NCBI RefSeq assembly: GCF_000423745.1
Contig: NZ_AUIO01000003.1
Coordinates: forward strand, 140,015-204,014
Reading direction: 5' to 3'
DNA from: Streptococcus plurextorum DSM 22810
GTDB taxonomy: Bacteria; Bacillota; Bacilli; Lactobacillales; Streptococcaceae
Length of the DNA stretch: 64,000 bases
The notes beneath the pieces are model-generated. The model had not been told where the DNA came from and ran no database searches. It saw only the letters and a program-made list of their open reading frames with translations. Below are positions 17,980 through 27,246 of the stretch, in pieces; the stretch's first letter is position 1; each line of letters begins with the position of its first letter. Made by a program: the position numbers and the translations under genes.

Positions 17980-19237
17980 ACGTCTCTGGCAGATTTTTGG
18001 CCCCCTTTTATGCGCTTTGCTCTTGGTTGTGTTGCTATTTGCTCTTTACCCAAGTCAGATGTGTCATTCCGTCAAAGCTGAAAAATCTGATGCTGTATCG
18101 CTGAAAGATCAGGTCTTTAAGAGTAAGTATGCTAAAATGAGGGCTTTGACTGATCCAGATCAAAACTTTGTGCCTTTTTTTGGCTCAAGCGAGTGGTCAC
18201 GGATAGATGCTTTTCATCCTTCTGTCTTAGCAGAAGCCTACCATCGGAAGTACACCCCCTTTCTATTAGGACAGAGAGGGTCAGCTTCCTTGATGCATTA
18301 TTTTGGCATTCAGCAGATTGAACCTGCTCTGGCAGAGAAACAAGCTATTTATGTGATTTCACCGCAGTGGTTTGTCAAAGAAGGGATTAATAAGCATGCG
18401 GTTCAAAAATACCATAGCAGCGGTCAGACCATTGACTTTTTAAAATATCAGACAGGAACAGCTTACGAGCGTTATGCAGCCTGTCGCTTTTTAGAAGTCG
18501 CTCCAGATGATAGTTTGAAAGATATGGTTGCTAAAGTGGCCTCAGGTCAACCACTCAGTGACTGGGATAGGAAGATTTTAGACCTTAGAAGTGCTATTTA
18601 TGACAAAGAAGATGCCCTCTTTAGCCAATTGTCGACGGAGGATGCTTATCAGGAAAACATTTTACCTAAGGTAAAAGAGCTGCCAAAAGAATATTCCTCT
18701 GAGGCATTAGAGGCATTGGCGACAAAAGTTGGACGACAAAGTGCAACTAATAATGATTTTGGAATCATTAACACTTTCTATGAAAATCGTATTGCCAAGC
18801 ACCTCAAACGTTTAAAAGGATCGCAAAAAAAACTTAACTATCTTCAATCGCCAGAGTACAATGATTTGCAGTTAGTCTTAAATCAATTTGCTCAAAGTAG
18901 AGTTAATGTTCTCTTTATCATTCCACCAGTAAACAGTAAGTGGTCGGACTTCACAGGGCTAGATACTGATATGTATCAACAGTCTGTTGCCAAAATAACC
19001 TATCAGCTTAAAAGTCAAGGGTTTACCAATATCGCTGATTTCTCTAAGGATGGTGATAAACCGTACTTTATGCAGGATACTATCCATATGGGATGGAATG
19101 GCTGGTTGGCTATGGATAAGGTCGTAGAGCCATTCCTTGACAATCCACAGCCTGCTCCAACCTATGTAATGAATGATCATTTCCTCAGCAAAGCTTGGGC
19201 TAATTATACTGGGGAACCGTCAGATTTTGTCAAATGA
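17972..19237 (+). CDS. dltD: D-alanyl transfer protein DltD
   Basis: Extracellular membrane-anchored esterase/thioesterase-like protein required for the last step of teichoic acid D-alanylation. 421 residues with one N-terminal membrane helix, the nucleophile serine block FFGSSEWSR (about 71-79), and a late [11 protein letters not shown] block carrying Asp/His. Operon end; terminator at 19273. Confidence 0.95.
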   Translation: MLKRLWQIFGPLLCALLLVVLLFALYPSQMCHSVKAEKSDAVSLKDQVFKSKYAKMRALTDPDQNFVPFFGSSEWSRIDAFHPSVLAEAYHRKYTPFLLGQRGSASLMHYFGIQQIEPALAEKQAIYVISPQWFVKEGINKHAVQKYHSSGQTIDFLKYQTGTAYERYAACRFLEVAPDDSLKDMVAKVASGQPLSDWDRKILDLRSAIYDKEDALFSQLSTEDAYQENILPKVKELPKEYSSEALEALATKVGRQSATNNDFGIINTFYENRIAKHLKRLKGSQKKLNYLQSPEYNDLQLVLNQFAQSRVNVLFIIPPVNSKWSDFTGLDTDMYQQSVAKITYQLKSQGFTNIADFSKDGDKPYFMQDTIHMGWNGWLAMDKVVEPFLDNPQPAPTYVMNDHFLSKAWANYTGEPSDFVK

Positions 19238-19272
19238 TTTACAAAACACGAATATTTAATTCCAATAAATTC

Positions 19273-19299
19273 AAAAAATGCGCCTTTGGTGCGTTTTTT
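19273..19299 (+). terminator. Terminator of the dlt operon
   Basis: A-run, stem TGCGCC/GGTGCG with wobble pairs, TTT loop and a T6 run; the T-run directly abuts the fhs -10 region. Confidence 0.8.
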
Positions 19300-19301
19300 G
19301 C

Positions 19302-19307
19302 TATAAT
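19302..19307 (+). promoter_or_regulatory. Extended -10 promoter of fhs
   Basis: TGCTATAAT, an extended -10, begins at the end of the dlt terminator T-tract, about 28 bp before the fhs start. Confidence 0.65.
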
Positions 19308-19334
19308 GAAGGTAGAACAATATAGAGGTAACTT

Positions 19335-21005
19335 ATGAAAACAGATATTGAAATTGCTCAGAGTGTAGAACTAAAGCCCATTACCGAAATTGTGGACAAG
19401 GTTGGGATTGGTTTTGATGATATTGAACTCTATGGAAAATACAAGGCCAAACTATCTTTCGATAAAATCAATGCGGTCAAGGATAATCCGCTTGGCAAGC
19501 TGATTTTAGTGACGGCTATCAATCCGACACCTGCTGGAGAAGGCAAGTCAACGGTGACTATTGGTCTGGCGGATGCCCTGTCTAAAATTGGTAAGAAAAC
19601 CATGATTGCCCTCCGTGAGCCTTCTTTGGGGCCTGTTATGGGAATCAAGGGCGGGGCTGCTGGTGGTGGTTTTGCACAAGTCTTGCCTATGGAAGACATC
19701 AACCTGCATTTTACAGGGGATATGCACGCTATTACCACGGCAAACAATGCCCTATCTGCCTTGATTGACAACCATATTCACCAAGGGAATACAATCGGCA
19801 TTGACCAACGACGTATTATCTGGAAACGGGTGGTGGATCTCAATGACCGTGCTCTCCGTAAGGTGACCGTTGGCTTGGGTGGTCCGCTCAATGGTATTCC
19901 TCGTGAAGACGGATTTGATATTACTGTTGCTTCTGAGATTATGGCTATCTTGTGTTTGGCCACAGATTTGGCAGACCTCAAAGAACGCTTGGCTAATATC
20001 GTCATCGGTTATCGTTTCGATCGCAGTCCTGTCTATGTGCGTGATTTGGCGGTGGAAGGTGCTTTGACCCTCATTTTGAAGGATGCTATTAAACCGAACC
20101 TTGTCCAAACCATCTATGGCACGCCAGCCTTTGTCCATGGTGGCCCATTTGCTAATATCGCCCACGGCTGCAACTCAGTTCTCGCTACCACAACAGCTCT
20201 GCGATTGGCCGACTACACGGTCACAGAAGCAGGCTTCGGAGCTGATCTAGGAGCAGAGAAGTTCCTCGATATCAAGGTGCCAAACTTGCCCAAAGCCCCT
20301 GATGCAGTGGTCATCGTCGCGACTCTGCGAGCTCTTAAAATGCACGGCGGGGTGAACAAGGCAGAGCTTTCTAGCGAAAATGTAGAGGCAGTCAAGGCTG
20401 GCTTTGCTAACCTCAAACGCCACGTGGAAAATATCCGTAAGTACGGCATTCCAGCAGTCGTAGCTATCAATGAATTTGTGTCCGATACCGCGGCGGAAAT
20501 TGCTGTTCTCAAAGAACTCTGTGCCGCAATCGGTGTACCAGTCGAGTTGACAAGTGTCTGGGCAAATGGTGCAGAAGGTGGAGTTGACTTGGCAGAAACA
20601 GTGGTTACGACCATTGAAAATCAAACAGCCAATTACCAACGACTCTACAAGGCAGATGATAGCTTGGAAGAAAAAGTGACCAAGATTGTTACGCAGATTT
20701 ACGGTGGTTCGGGTGTGGTTTTCGAGAAGAAAGCCCGCAATCAATTGGCTGAATTTGCTAAGAATGGTTGGGACAAGTTGCCAGTCTGCATGGCTAAAAC
20801 CCAATACAGCTTCTCAGATGATCAGTTTGCCCTTGGGGCACCGACTGGCTTTGACATTACCGTCCGTGAATTTGTGCCAAAACTGGGAGCAGGCTTCATC
20901 GTAGCTCTTACTGGAGATGTGATGACCATGCCAGGTCTTCCAAAAGCCCCAGCTGCGCTCAATATGGATGTGGCAGCAGATGGGACAGCTATTGGACTAT
21001 TTTAA
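19335..21005 (+). CDS. fhs: Formate--tetrahydrofolate ligase
   Basis: Makes 10-formyl-THF from formate, THF and ATP for purine synthesis and initiator tRNA formylation. The 556-residue length is normal. The P-loop TPAGEGKST lies at about residues 65-73, with [18 protein letters not shown] and [20 protein letters not shown] also characteristic. GAGGTAACTT precedes the ATG. It is monocistronic. Confidence 0.97.
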   Translation: MKTDIEIAQSVELKPITEIVDKVGIGFDDIELYGKYKAKLSFDKINAVKDNPLGKLILVTAINPTPAGEGKSTVTIGLADALSKIGKKTMIALREPSLGPVMGIKGGAAGGGFAQVLPMEDINLHFTGDMHAITTANNALSALIDNHIHQGNTIGIDQRRIIWKRVVDLNDRALRKVTVGLGGPLNGIPREDGFDITVASEIMAILCLATDLADLKERLANIVIGYRFDRSPVYVRDLAVEGALTLILKDAIKPNLVQTIYGTPAFVHGGPFANIAHGCNSVLATTTALRLADYTVTEAGFGADLGAEKFLDIKVPNLPKAPDAVVIVATLRALKMHGGVNKAELSSENVEAVKAGFANLKRHVENIRKYGIPAVVAINEFVSDTAAEIAVLKELCAAIGVPVELTSVWANGAEGGVDLAETVVTTIENQTANYQRLYKADDSLEEKVTKIVTQIYGGSGVVFEKKARNQLAEFAKNGWDKLPVCMAKTQYSFSDDQFALGAPTGFDITVREFVPKLGAGFIVALTGDVMTMPGLPKAPAALNMDVAADGTAIGLF

Positions 21006-21013
21006 GAACGACA

Positions 21014-21036
21014 AAATCCGCCTTTTGAGCGGATTT
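21014..21036 (+). terminator. Terminator between fhs and the convergent gene
   Basis: Stem AAATCCGC/GCGGATTT with a 7-nt loop and T-run; it reaches almost to the stop codon of the minus-strand gene. Confidence 0.85.
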
Positions 21037-21038
21037 TT

Positions 21039-21842
21039 CTATGCTTTATCGACCTGTTGGTAGGCAGCTAGGCCCAGTAAGATACTAGCCATCGGAAGCA
21101 GTGTTGTCATAAAGCCAGTATTCAAAGGCGAATTGAAGAAGAAATGCAGTCCTAGACTGGCAAGAATCCAGAATGCTCCCTTGGCTTTGGATAGACTTTT
21201 CTCTTGACCAAGCAGAGCAACCATACCAACCGCAAAGAGGAGGGTAAAGACCCAGTGGGTCCAACCAGCTTGACCAACTCGACCAATAATGGTTTCAAAG
21301 CCGTCTAGTTTGCCCATGAACATATCGCGGAAGGTAAACATGATGTCTTCAACAAGCTGGAAACTAAGACCTGCAATGATACCGCTGACCAAGGCATATT
21401 TTACAGTCATTTTTTTCGCAATCAGCAAAACCAAGAGGACAACCAGTCCCTTCCCAAACTCTTCCGCAAATGGTGCAGACACAGCAGCTCCCCAGTCATA
21501 GCGGAAATCATCACTGACCTTAACAATCTCAAGCAAAAAGTAGCCAATAGCTGTGTGACCAATATCAGAGAAAGCCACTCCAGCAGTCATCCCCAAAAGC
21601 CAACTTAAATGACTGACTTTTTTGGAAATAGCATAGCGTTTTTCCAAGTGACGGATGAGGACCAGTAAGGGAAGGAGATAGAGGGCTACCAGTGAAATGG
21701 TCAGTAGAAAGAGAGGGTATTTTTCTTCCATGCCATTCGGCTTGGCCAGTTCATCAAAAATCATCTTGCAACCACTGACAAAACCAAGGCAGGCAAGAAT
21801 AAGGGCAAATTGACTTTTATAGGTATTCCATAGGTGTTTCAT
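21039..21842 (-). CDS. PrsW-family intramembrane metalloprotease-like protein
   Basis: 267 residues with about eight membrane helices. The family signatures are in order: APFAEEFGKG (paired glutamates, about 123-132), SFQLVEDIMF, GWTHWVFT and LHFFFN. PrsW proteins cleave membrane proteins, for instance anti-sigma factors. It lies 18 bp downstream of a CPBP-family gene on the same strand, so the two probably form an operon. The substrate is unknown. Confidence 0.8.
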   Translation of the reverse strand: MKHLWNTYKSQFALILACLGFVSGCKMIFDELAKPNGMEEKYPLFLLTISLVALYLLPLLVLIRHLEKRYAISKKVSHLSWLLGMTAGVAFSDIGHTAIGYFLLEIVKVSDDFRYDWGAAVSAPFAEEFGKGLVVLLVLLIAKKMTVKYALVSGIIAGLSFQLVEDIMFTFRDMFMGKLDGFETIIGRVGQAGWTHWVFTLLFAVGMVALLGQEKSLSKAKGAFWILASLGLHFFFNSPLNTGFMTTLLPMASILLGLAAYQQVDKA

Positions 21843-21860
21843 AAGATTCCTTTCGTATGC

Positions 21861-22565
21861 TTAGTAAAGAAGATAAGACAAGACTGTCAGACCGATGACA
21901 TCAGCCAGACTATGAGCTAAAAAGAAGGGGAGCAGATTGCGGGGCTGGAGTTTTTGATAGAGAAAATGAAAGAGAAGCCCCACAATCAAGCCAAGACCAA
22001 TTCCAGCTACCAAACCTTGATAGGTATGAAAACTAGACCGAACCAGGAGCGAGAAGGGAAGAAGCCACTTCCGATTATCTGGTTTAACCATAAAGCATAG
22101 CCCCAGAAAAAAGATTTCCTCGTAAAAGCCGTTGAGGAGAGAGTAGGCTAGTAGGGTGATGTCTATATTTGGAAAAAGGCTGAACATGGAGGGCATGACT
22201 GGACTTGTCAACTGATAGGTCAACAAGTGAAAAATATCCATACAGAAGGCCGCCAATCCGAAAATTACTAGAGTCTGTAAAGGAACCCAAGGTGTCCAGA
22301 ATATTTGTTTTTTCAACTGAAAAATATCCACCTTCCGCCAGATAAGATAGGCGAGGGCTAAGCTGAGCCAGACCAGCTGGATCAGCAAGGCCTTGATATT
22401 GTCAAGAGGTGTAAAGGTCAAATTTTCCGCTAGGCTGGTTTGCTGAGTGAAGAGGCCGATACATTGTAAGGTCGAGTTGAAGATTCCCTCACCGAATAAA
22501 ATCACAGCCACAACTAACAAATCCACTGGAGAAATATACTTCTTCTTTTCTTTTAACATAAGCAT
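21861..22565 (-). CDS. CPBP-family intramembrane protease-like protein
   Basis: 234 residues, polytopic membrane protein. The CPBP (Abi/Rce1) motifs are NGFYEEIFFLG (EE pair, about 144), RSSFHTYQG and FLAHSLADVIG. Such proteins process prenylated or bacteriocin-related peptides or give bacteriocin immunity in lactic acid bacteria. First gene of a minus-strand pair with the PrsW-like gene, divergent from a two-component system, which may be functionally linked. Confidence 0.78.
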   Translation of the reverse strand: MLMLKEKKKYISPVDLLVVAVILFGEGIFNSTLQCIGLFTQQTSLAENLTFTPLDNIKALLIQLVWLSLALAYLIWRKVDIFQLKKQIFWTPWVPLQTLVIFGLAAFCMDIFHLLTYQLTSPVMPSMFSLFPNIDITLLAYSLLNGFYEEIFFLGLCFMVKPDNRKWLLPFSLLVRSSFHTYQGLVAGIGLGLIVGLLFHFLYQKLQPRNLLPFFLAHSLADVIGLTVLSYLLY

Positions 22566-22664
22566 CCTTTCTAGTTTCTATCCCCAGTTTAGCAAATCCA
22601 ACTATTCTCACCCTACCCGTCATCTGTTTTTTATCTGTTTTTTGCAACGATTGTCAAAAATCAG

Positions 22665-22693
22665 TTGAGCACTCAGACAAATAAGCCTATAAT
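22665..22693 (+). promoter_or_regulatory. Promoter of the two-component system
   Basis: TTGAGC (22665-22670) and TATAAT (22688-22693) are separated by 17 bp. Their position rules out the upstream in-frame ATG at 22665 as the response regulator start. Confidence 0.75.
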
Positions 22694-22724
22694 GGAGAAA
22701 GAAGAGAAAGGAAAGGGAGCAAGT

Positions 22725-23372
22725 ATGGCACGCATTTTGGTACTGGAAGACGACCCTGTTATCAATCAGGTTGTCTGTGAGTTTTTGAAGGAAGAGGGGC
22801 ATGAGGTCTCGAGTTTTATCAATGGCAGAGCAGCTTATCAAGCCAGCCAAGAGAGCCAGTTTGACCTCCTTATTCTAGACATCATGGTTCCCGAGATGAC
22901 AGGCTTGGAGGTCTTGCAGGAAGTCCGGAAAACATCGACAATTCCCGTTCTCATGCTGACAGCCTTGGGGGATGAGTGTACCCAGCTCCTGTCTTTTAAT
23001 CAGCAGATCAGTGATTATGTCACCAAGCCCTTTTCTCCCCTTATCCTGATGAAGCGGGTTGAGAATATTCTTCGACAGGAGCATCAGCCAAACCAGCTGG
23101 TGATTGGGGCCATTAGTCTATCTGAAAAGACAGGTATGGTTTATGACCAGGGCAAGCTGGTTTCCTTGACCCATAAGGAGTATGGCATTCTACACTATCT
23201 GATCAAGCACAAGGGCCGGATTGTCAGCCGAGACGGCTTGATGTTGGATATCTGGGGCTATACAGAATTGGATAGTCGCGTTCTTGACAACCACATCAAA
23301 AATCTGAGAAAGAAATTACCAGACCTTCCCCTAAAAACGGTCATTGGCCGTGGTTATCAGTTGGAGACCTAA
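22725..23372 (+). CDS. Response regulator, OmpR/PhoB family
   Basis: 215-residue DNA-binding response regulator. Receiver domain 1-115 with acidic pocket LEDD, phosphoacceptor in LILDIMVPEMTG, TALGD and VTKPF; winged-helix effector from about 125 ending IGRGYQL. The start at 22725 has AAAGGGAGC upstream and lies 3' of a good promoter. The histidine kinase starts 1 bp after its stop. The target genes are unknown; the divergent protease-like genes are candidates. Confidence 0.92.
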   Translation: MARILVLEDDPVINQVVCEFLKEEGHEVSSFINGRAAYQASQESQFDLLILDIMVPEMTGLEVLQEVRKTSTIPVLMLTALGDECTQLLSFNQQISDYVTKPFSPLILMKRVENILRQEHQPNQLVIGAISLSEKTGMVYDQGKLVSLTHKEYGILHYLIKHKGRIVSRDGLMLDIWGYTELDSRVLDNHIKNLRKKLPDLPLKTVIGRGYQLET

Positions 23373-23373
23373 G

Positions 23374-24723
23374 ATGAAACTAGCCAAAAAACAATTCCTC
23401 ATCGTAACCCTAATGGTCAGCCTTACTTCACTTATCTTGCTTGGTCTGCTCTACTATGCCATGCCTATCTACTATAATCAGGCTAAGAAGGATCAGCTCA
23501 GACAAGAGTATAACCAAGTTCTTAGTACCCTAGAGGGTCAGGACCAGGAAAGGATTCTCGCCAGTTTGACCGCCTACGACCAAGATTCTCCCGACCTACT
23601 TTTGACCCTCTATTCTGCCGATCAAGAGATTATTTACCCTTCGCAGGAAGAGAGCAGTCAGGAGCGGGGAAGCAGTTATCTGGAGCAAGGCCAGTACGAT
23701 GAGATTGGCTCTTGGTCGGCTCTTGTCACTACAAAAGAAGGCAAGGAGTTGGTTCTCACAGCCGAATATGGCTTCTATACCTTATCAGGAGTCAGTCAGA
23801 CCCTCTTGACCTTCTATCCCTTTGTGCTCCTCTTGATTATTGCCCTAGCTGTGACCTCGGCCTTTATTTACAGCCGCTTCTCAACTCGTAGGATTACCCA
23901 TCTCTCTGTGACGACACGGCAAATGCAGAGCTTACAAGCAGGTCTGGTCTGTCAAGTGACGGGGCGTGATGAGATTGCTACTTTGGCTCAGGACATTAAC
24001 CATCTTTATGGAAAATTGCAGAGCAGTATAGAAGAGTTGCGGGAAGAAAACGAGCGTAGCCTGGTGCGTGAGAAGGAGAAATCTGACTTTCTCCGAATGA
24101 CCTCGCATGAACTCAAAACGCCCATTGCCAGCATGACCGGTCTGGTCGAGGGCATGCTTTATAATGTCGGGGATTTCAAGGACCATCAGACCTACCTAGC
24201 CAAGTGTCGTGATATCCTAGCTGAGCAAGCAGCCCTCGTTCAGTCTATCCTAGAAGCTACCACAGTGGATATGGCTATAAAAAACAAGGGAGAAGAAATA
24301 GCCCTTCACAGCCTGCTTGAAGAAATCCTGCCTTCCTATGTTGACTGGGCATTGTTAGAAGGCTATCCGTTTCAAACTGACTTGGAAGAAGTCTTTATTC
24401 ATGGGAATCCGATCTATCTAACCAAGGCTCTAAAAAATATCCTGGACAATGCCTTTCGTTATACCAGCCCGCAGGCAAGCATCAAACTCAAACTCCAGGC
24501 CAATCAGCTTTTGATAGATAATCAGGTTTCTCATTTGCTCAGCCAGGAAGAACTTGACCAAGTCTTTCAGCCTTTCTACCGACCAGATTACAGTCGTAGC
24601 AAGGAGGACGGAGGGACAGGCATTGGCCTCTACCTGGTCAAGCAGATTTTGGACAGTCACCAGTTTTCCTATGAATTTTTCCCACTTGATTATCACACCA
24701 TGCGGTTTGTCATTCGGTTTTAA
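23374..24723 (+). CDS. Sensor histidine kinase
   Basis: 449 residues. Two membrane helices (about 10-30 and 145-168) flank an extracellular sensor of about 115 residues, followed by HAMP, a HisKA domain with SHELKTPIAS, an N box NILDNAFRYT and a G box GGTGIGLYLVKQ. Classical membrane sensor paired with the upstream regulator. The signal cannot be inferred. Confidence 0.93.
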   Translation: MKLAKKQFLIVTLMVSLTSLILLGLLYYAMPIYYNQAKKDQLRQEYNQVLSTLEGQDQERILASLTAYDQDSPDLLLTLYSADQEIIYPSQEESSQERGSSYLEQGQYDEIGSWSALVTTKEGKELVLTAEYGFYTLSGVSQTLLTFYPFVLLLIIALAVTSAFIYSRFSTRRITHLSVTTRQMQSLQAGLVCQVTGRDEIATLAQDINHLYGKLQSSIEELREENERSLVREKEKSDFLRMTSHELKTPIASMTGLVEGMLYNVGDFKDHQTYLAKCRDILAEQAALVQSILEATTVDMAIKNKGEEIALHSLLEEILPSYVDWALLEGYPFQTDLEEVFIHGNPIYLTKALKNILDNAFRYTSPQASIKLKLQANQLLIDNQVSHLLSQEELDQVFQPFYRPDYSRSKEDGGTGIGLYLVKQILDSHQFSYEFFPLDYHTMRFVIRF

Positions 24724-24729
24724 GACATG

Positions 24730-24755
24730 AAATCCCTTATTTTCAAGGGATTTTT
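24730..24755 (+). terminator. Terminator of the two-component system
   Basis: Stem AAATCCCTT/AAGGGATTT with a 6-nt loop and T5. Confidence 0.85.
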
Positions 24756-24831
24756 GTTATCCGTAGCAGAATTGTGCTAAAAATTTTCTTTTTTGATAGA
24801 CTAGGGTTGAAAATAGCAAAAGGAGTATTTT

Positions 24832-26148
24832 ATGGAACAGTATGATTTGTTAGTAATTGGTTTTGGTAAGGCAGGTAAGACCTTGGCAGGTAAGCTTTCT
24901 GCGGCTGGTAAAAAGGTTGCCTTGGTGGAGGAAAATCCTGCTATGTTCGGCGGTACCTGTATCAATATCGGCTGTATTCCAACCAAGACCCTCTTGGTTG
25001 CAGCAGATAAGAACTGGACTTTTGAGCAGGTGATGGAGCAAAAGGAAACTGTGACCACTCGCTTGCGGAACAAAAATGAAGCGGTCTTGAAAGGCAGCGG
25101 TGCCAATCTTTATCAAGGTCACGCGCGTTTTGTTGCGGACAAAGTCGTTGAAGTGTCGGCCGGTGAAGAGTCGATCCAACTGACTGCGGAAACGATTGTC
25201 ATCAATACAGGTGCTAAGTCGCGCGTGCTACCAATTCCAGGTTTGTTGGATACAGCTCACGTGTATGATAGTACAGGTATTCAGAACTTGGAAACTCGTC
25301 CTGATAAGTTGGCTATTATCGGCGGAGGTAACATCGGTCTGGAATTTGCTGGACTCTACAGCAAACTCGGTAGCCAGGTGACTGTATATGAAGCCAGCTC
25401 TGCTATTTTACCAAGAGAAGAGGAAGTGGTTGCTAAGTTAGCCAAGGAGTATATGGAAGAAGCTGGTGTGACCTTTGTCTTGGGTGCGAAAATCGAGCAA
25501 GTAGCAGCTGCGAGCGAGCAAGTTGCTGTGACGGTAAATGGCGAAACGGCAGTCTTTGACGCTGTCCTCTATGCGACAGGTCGTGTGCCAAACACTGCTG
25601 ACTTGGGCTTGGAAAATACGGCGATTGAGCTTTTGGAAAATGGTGCTATTAAGGTGGATGACTACTGCGAAACCACCGTTCCAGGTGTCTATGCAGTGGG
25701 CGATGTCAATGGCGGTCCACAATTCACTTACACATCCCTAGACGACTTCCGTATCGTCTTTGGCAAGTTGACTGGGACTGGAACTTACAGCTTGAGCCAA
25801 CGTAAGTCTGTTCCAACCAGTGTCTTTATCACGCCTGTGCTGTCTCGTGTTGGTCTGACCGAGAAGGAGGCTAAGGAAGCAGGTTACGACTATATTGCTA
25901 ATGAACTGCCAGTTGCTAATATGCCGCGTGCCCATGTCAACAATGACCTCAAAGGTATTTTCAAGGTTATCGTGGATAGGGAAAGTAAGCTAGTTCTGGG
26001 TGCGACACTATTTGGTCGCAATTCAGAAGAGCTGATTAACCTGATTGCTATGGCCATTGACAACCACATCCCTTACACCTACTTCAAAACACAAATTTTC
26101 ACGCATCCGACTATGGCTGAGAATTTGAATGATGTCTTTAATTTTTAA
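24832..26148 (+). CDS. RclA-like FAD/NAD-linked disulfide oxidoreductase
   Basis: 438-residue flavoprotein of the class I pyridine nucleotide-disulfide family. FAD site VIGFGKAGKT (8-17), redox cysteines in GGTCINIGCIPTK (about 41-53), NAD site IIGGGNIGLEFA, second FAD motif YAVGDVNGG and a C-terminal dimerisation domain with TIHAHPT-like FTHPTMAE. Similar streptococcal proteins are linked to resistance to reactive chlorine or metals. It is monocistronic between two terminators. Confidence 0.87.
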   Translation: MEQYDLLVIGFGKAGKTLAGKLSAAGKKVALVEENPAMFGGTCINIGCIPTKTLLVAADKNWTFEQVMEQKETVTTRLRNKNEAVLKGSGANLYQGHARFVADKVVEVSAGEESIQLTAETIVINTGAKSRVLPIPGLLDTAHVYDSTGIQNLETRPDKLAIIGGGNIGLEFAGLYSKLGSQVTVYEASSAILPREEEVVAKLAKEYMEEAGVTFVLGAKIEQVAAASEQVAVTVNGETAVFDAVLYATGRVPNTADLGLENTAIELLENGAIKVDDYCETTVPGVYAVGDVNGGPQFTYTSLDDFRIVFGKLTGTGTYSLSQRKSVPTSVFITPVLSRVGLTEKEAKEAGYDYIANELPVANMPRAHVNNDLKGIFKVIVDRESKLVLGATLFGRNSEELINLIAMAIDNHIPYTYFKTQIFTHPTMAENLNDVFNF

Positions 26149-26157
26149 TCGTACCAG

Positions 26158-26186
26158 TAAAGGTTAGGACAAAGTCCTAACCTTTA
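26158..26186 (+). terminator. Terminator of the flavoprotein gene
   Basis: Perfect 13-bp stem (26158-26170 with 26174-26186) around AAA. Confidence 0.8.
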
Positions 26187-26305
26187 TGTTTTTGAGAAGG
26201 TGACTTAGGGAGATTATACAGAATTTTAGAAATAGTGGATTCCATCTCGTTTTAACCTTATCGGTGCTAGAGGTCTTTTTATTGTTTAAGAAGACAGCAC
26301 TAAAA

Positions 26306-26326
26306 CCCCTCTAGAGACTAGAGGGG
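26306..26326 (-). terminator. Terminator of the minus-strand membrane protein gene
   Basis: Stem CCCCTCTA/TAGAGGGG, 5-nt loop; on the minus strand it is followed by TTTTA. The distance to the gene's stop is about 20 bp. Confidence 0.75.
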
Positions 26327-26346
26327 CTGAAAGGAGGTGGGCGAGT

Positions 26347-27039
26347 TTAGTTGTGGCGAGCTCTATGTCCTGCTCTGCTATTGGCCCAAAAACGTGTCAT
26401 GAAAAGGCAGGCGTAGCTGATGATAAGGTAGAGAGGTAAGTAGAGATTGAACCAGTCAGCGTACATGAAACCATAGAGAAATTCAAAATAGAGAGCCAAA
26501 AAAAGCGGGGTTAGATAGCCTTTTTTATCAAAGAGTCCTAGGCTTAGTCCCATTGTGGCAAAGAGTGCACTCATGTAGCCATAAAGGATTAGTGGTGCTT
26601 GGGGATTGACAAAAGCATTATTGACCCAAAGAGCAATCAAAAAGAGAGAGGCGCAGACCAAGGGAACGAGAAGTGGCTGCTTGAGCCAACCTTTTTGATG
26701 CATCACTCCCCCTATAACAGTGCCTAAAACTGTGGGGAAAAAGGCAAAGCCACCAATCATCAGGAGTGTTGACCAATCAAGGGAATTGCTCTGTGACAAA
26801 ATGGCTTCTCCAATGCTGAAAGTAAGAACATGAAAGAGTGAAAAGATGACAGGAAACAACCAGAGCCAGCCCTTACGATGACAGAGAAATAAACTAGCGC
26901 AAAAGCCAATAATGGGAACCATCAGATAGAGGTAAATGAGTAGACCAATACCGATAGCACTTCCAAAAGGAATCATTAGTAGGCTAGTTGCACCGGCTAG
27001 CATTAGTCCAGAGATTACGGATAATTTCCACGGTTTCAT
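26347..27039 (-). CDS. Polytopic membrane protein of unknown function
   Basis: 230 residues with about seven to eight membrane helices and short loops; the C-terminus is basic (FWANSRAGHRARHN). AGGAG lies upstream of the ATG at 27039. It is a single-gene transcription unit between two terminators. No diagnostic motif is visible, and I do not recognise the family. Confidence 0.65.
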   Translation of the reverse strand: MKPWKLSVISGLMLAGATSLLMIPFGSAIGIGLLIYLYLMVPIIGFCASLFLCHRKGWLWLFPVIFSLFHVLTFSIGEAILSQSNSLDWSTLLMIGGFAFFPTVLGTVIGGVMHQKGWLKQPLLVPLVCASLFLIALWVNNAFVNPQAPLILYGYMSALFATMGLSLGLFDKKGYLTPLFLALYFEFLYGFMYADWFNLYLPLYLIISYACLFMTRFWANSRAGHRARHN

Positions 27040-27175
27040 GAGGAATCTCCTTTTGGTTTTTTACAATATTATTATATCTATTTGTAGAAGATATTTCTAG
27101 TAAAAAGGTTAAAATCAATAAATCAGATGAAACTTAAAATGAGTCAGTCAAGCGACAAATTTTTGGCTAAAAAAC

Positions 27176-27195
27176 CCCACTCCTGAAGGAGTGGG
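27176..27195 (-). terminator. Terminator of ltaS
   Basis: Stem CCCACTCC/GGAGTGGG with TGAA loop; on the minus strand it is followed by GGTTTTTT. Confidence 0.85.
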
Positions 27196-27246
27196 TCAGA
27201 GTATCCTATGTTTTAAGGCAAAGGGCTATGCATTTGGTTTTGTTGT

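Noticed and set aside
19246..19253. CACGAATA after dltD as another ComX box
   Set aside because: First base differs from the TACGAATA consensus, there is no T-run in front, and a terminator and a normal promoter explain the interval.
19430..20804. Minus-strand open frames across fhs
   Set aside because: They overlap a full-length, highly conserved enzyme gene and have no plausible starts or domains.
22665..22724. Longer N-terminus for the response regulator from ATG 22665
   Set aside because: The stretch contains a good -35/-10 pair, and the receiver domain begins at 22725 behind its own ribosome site.
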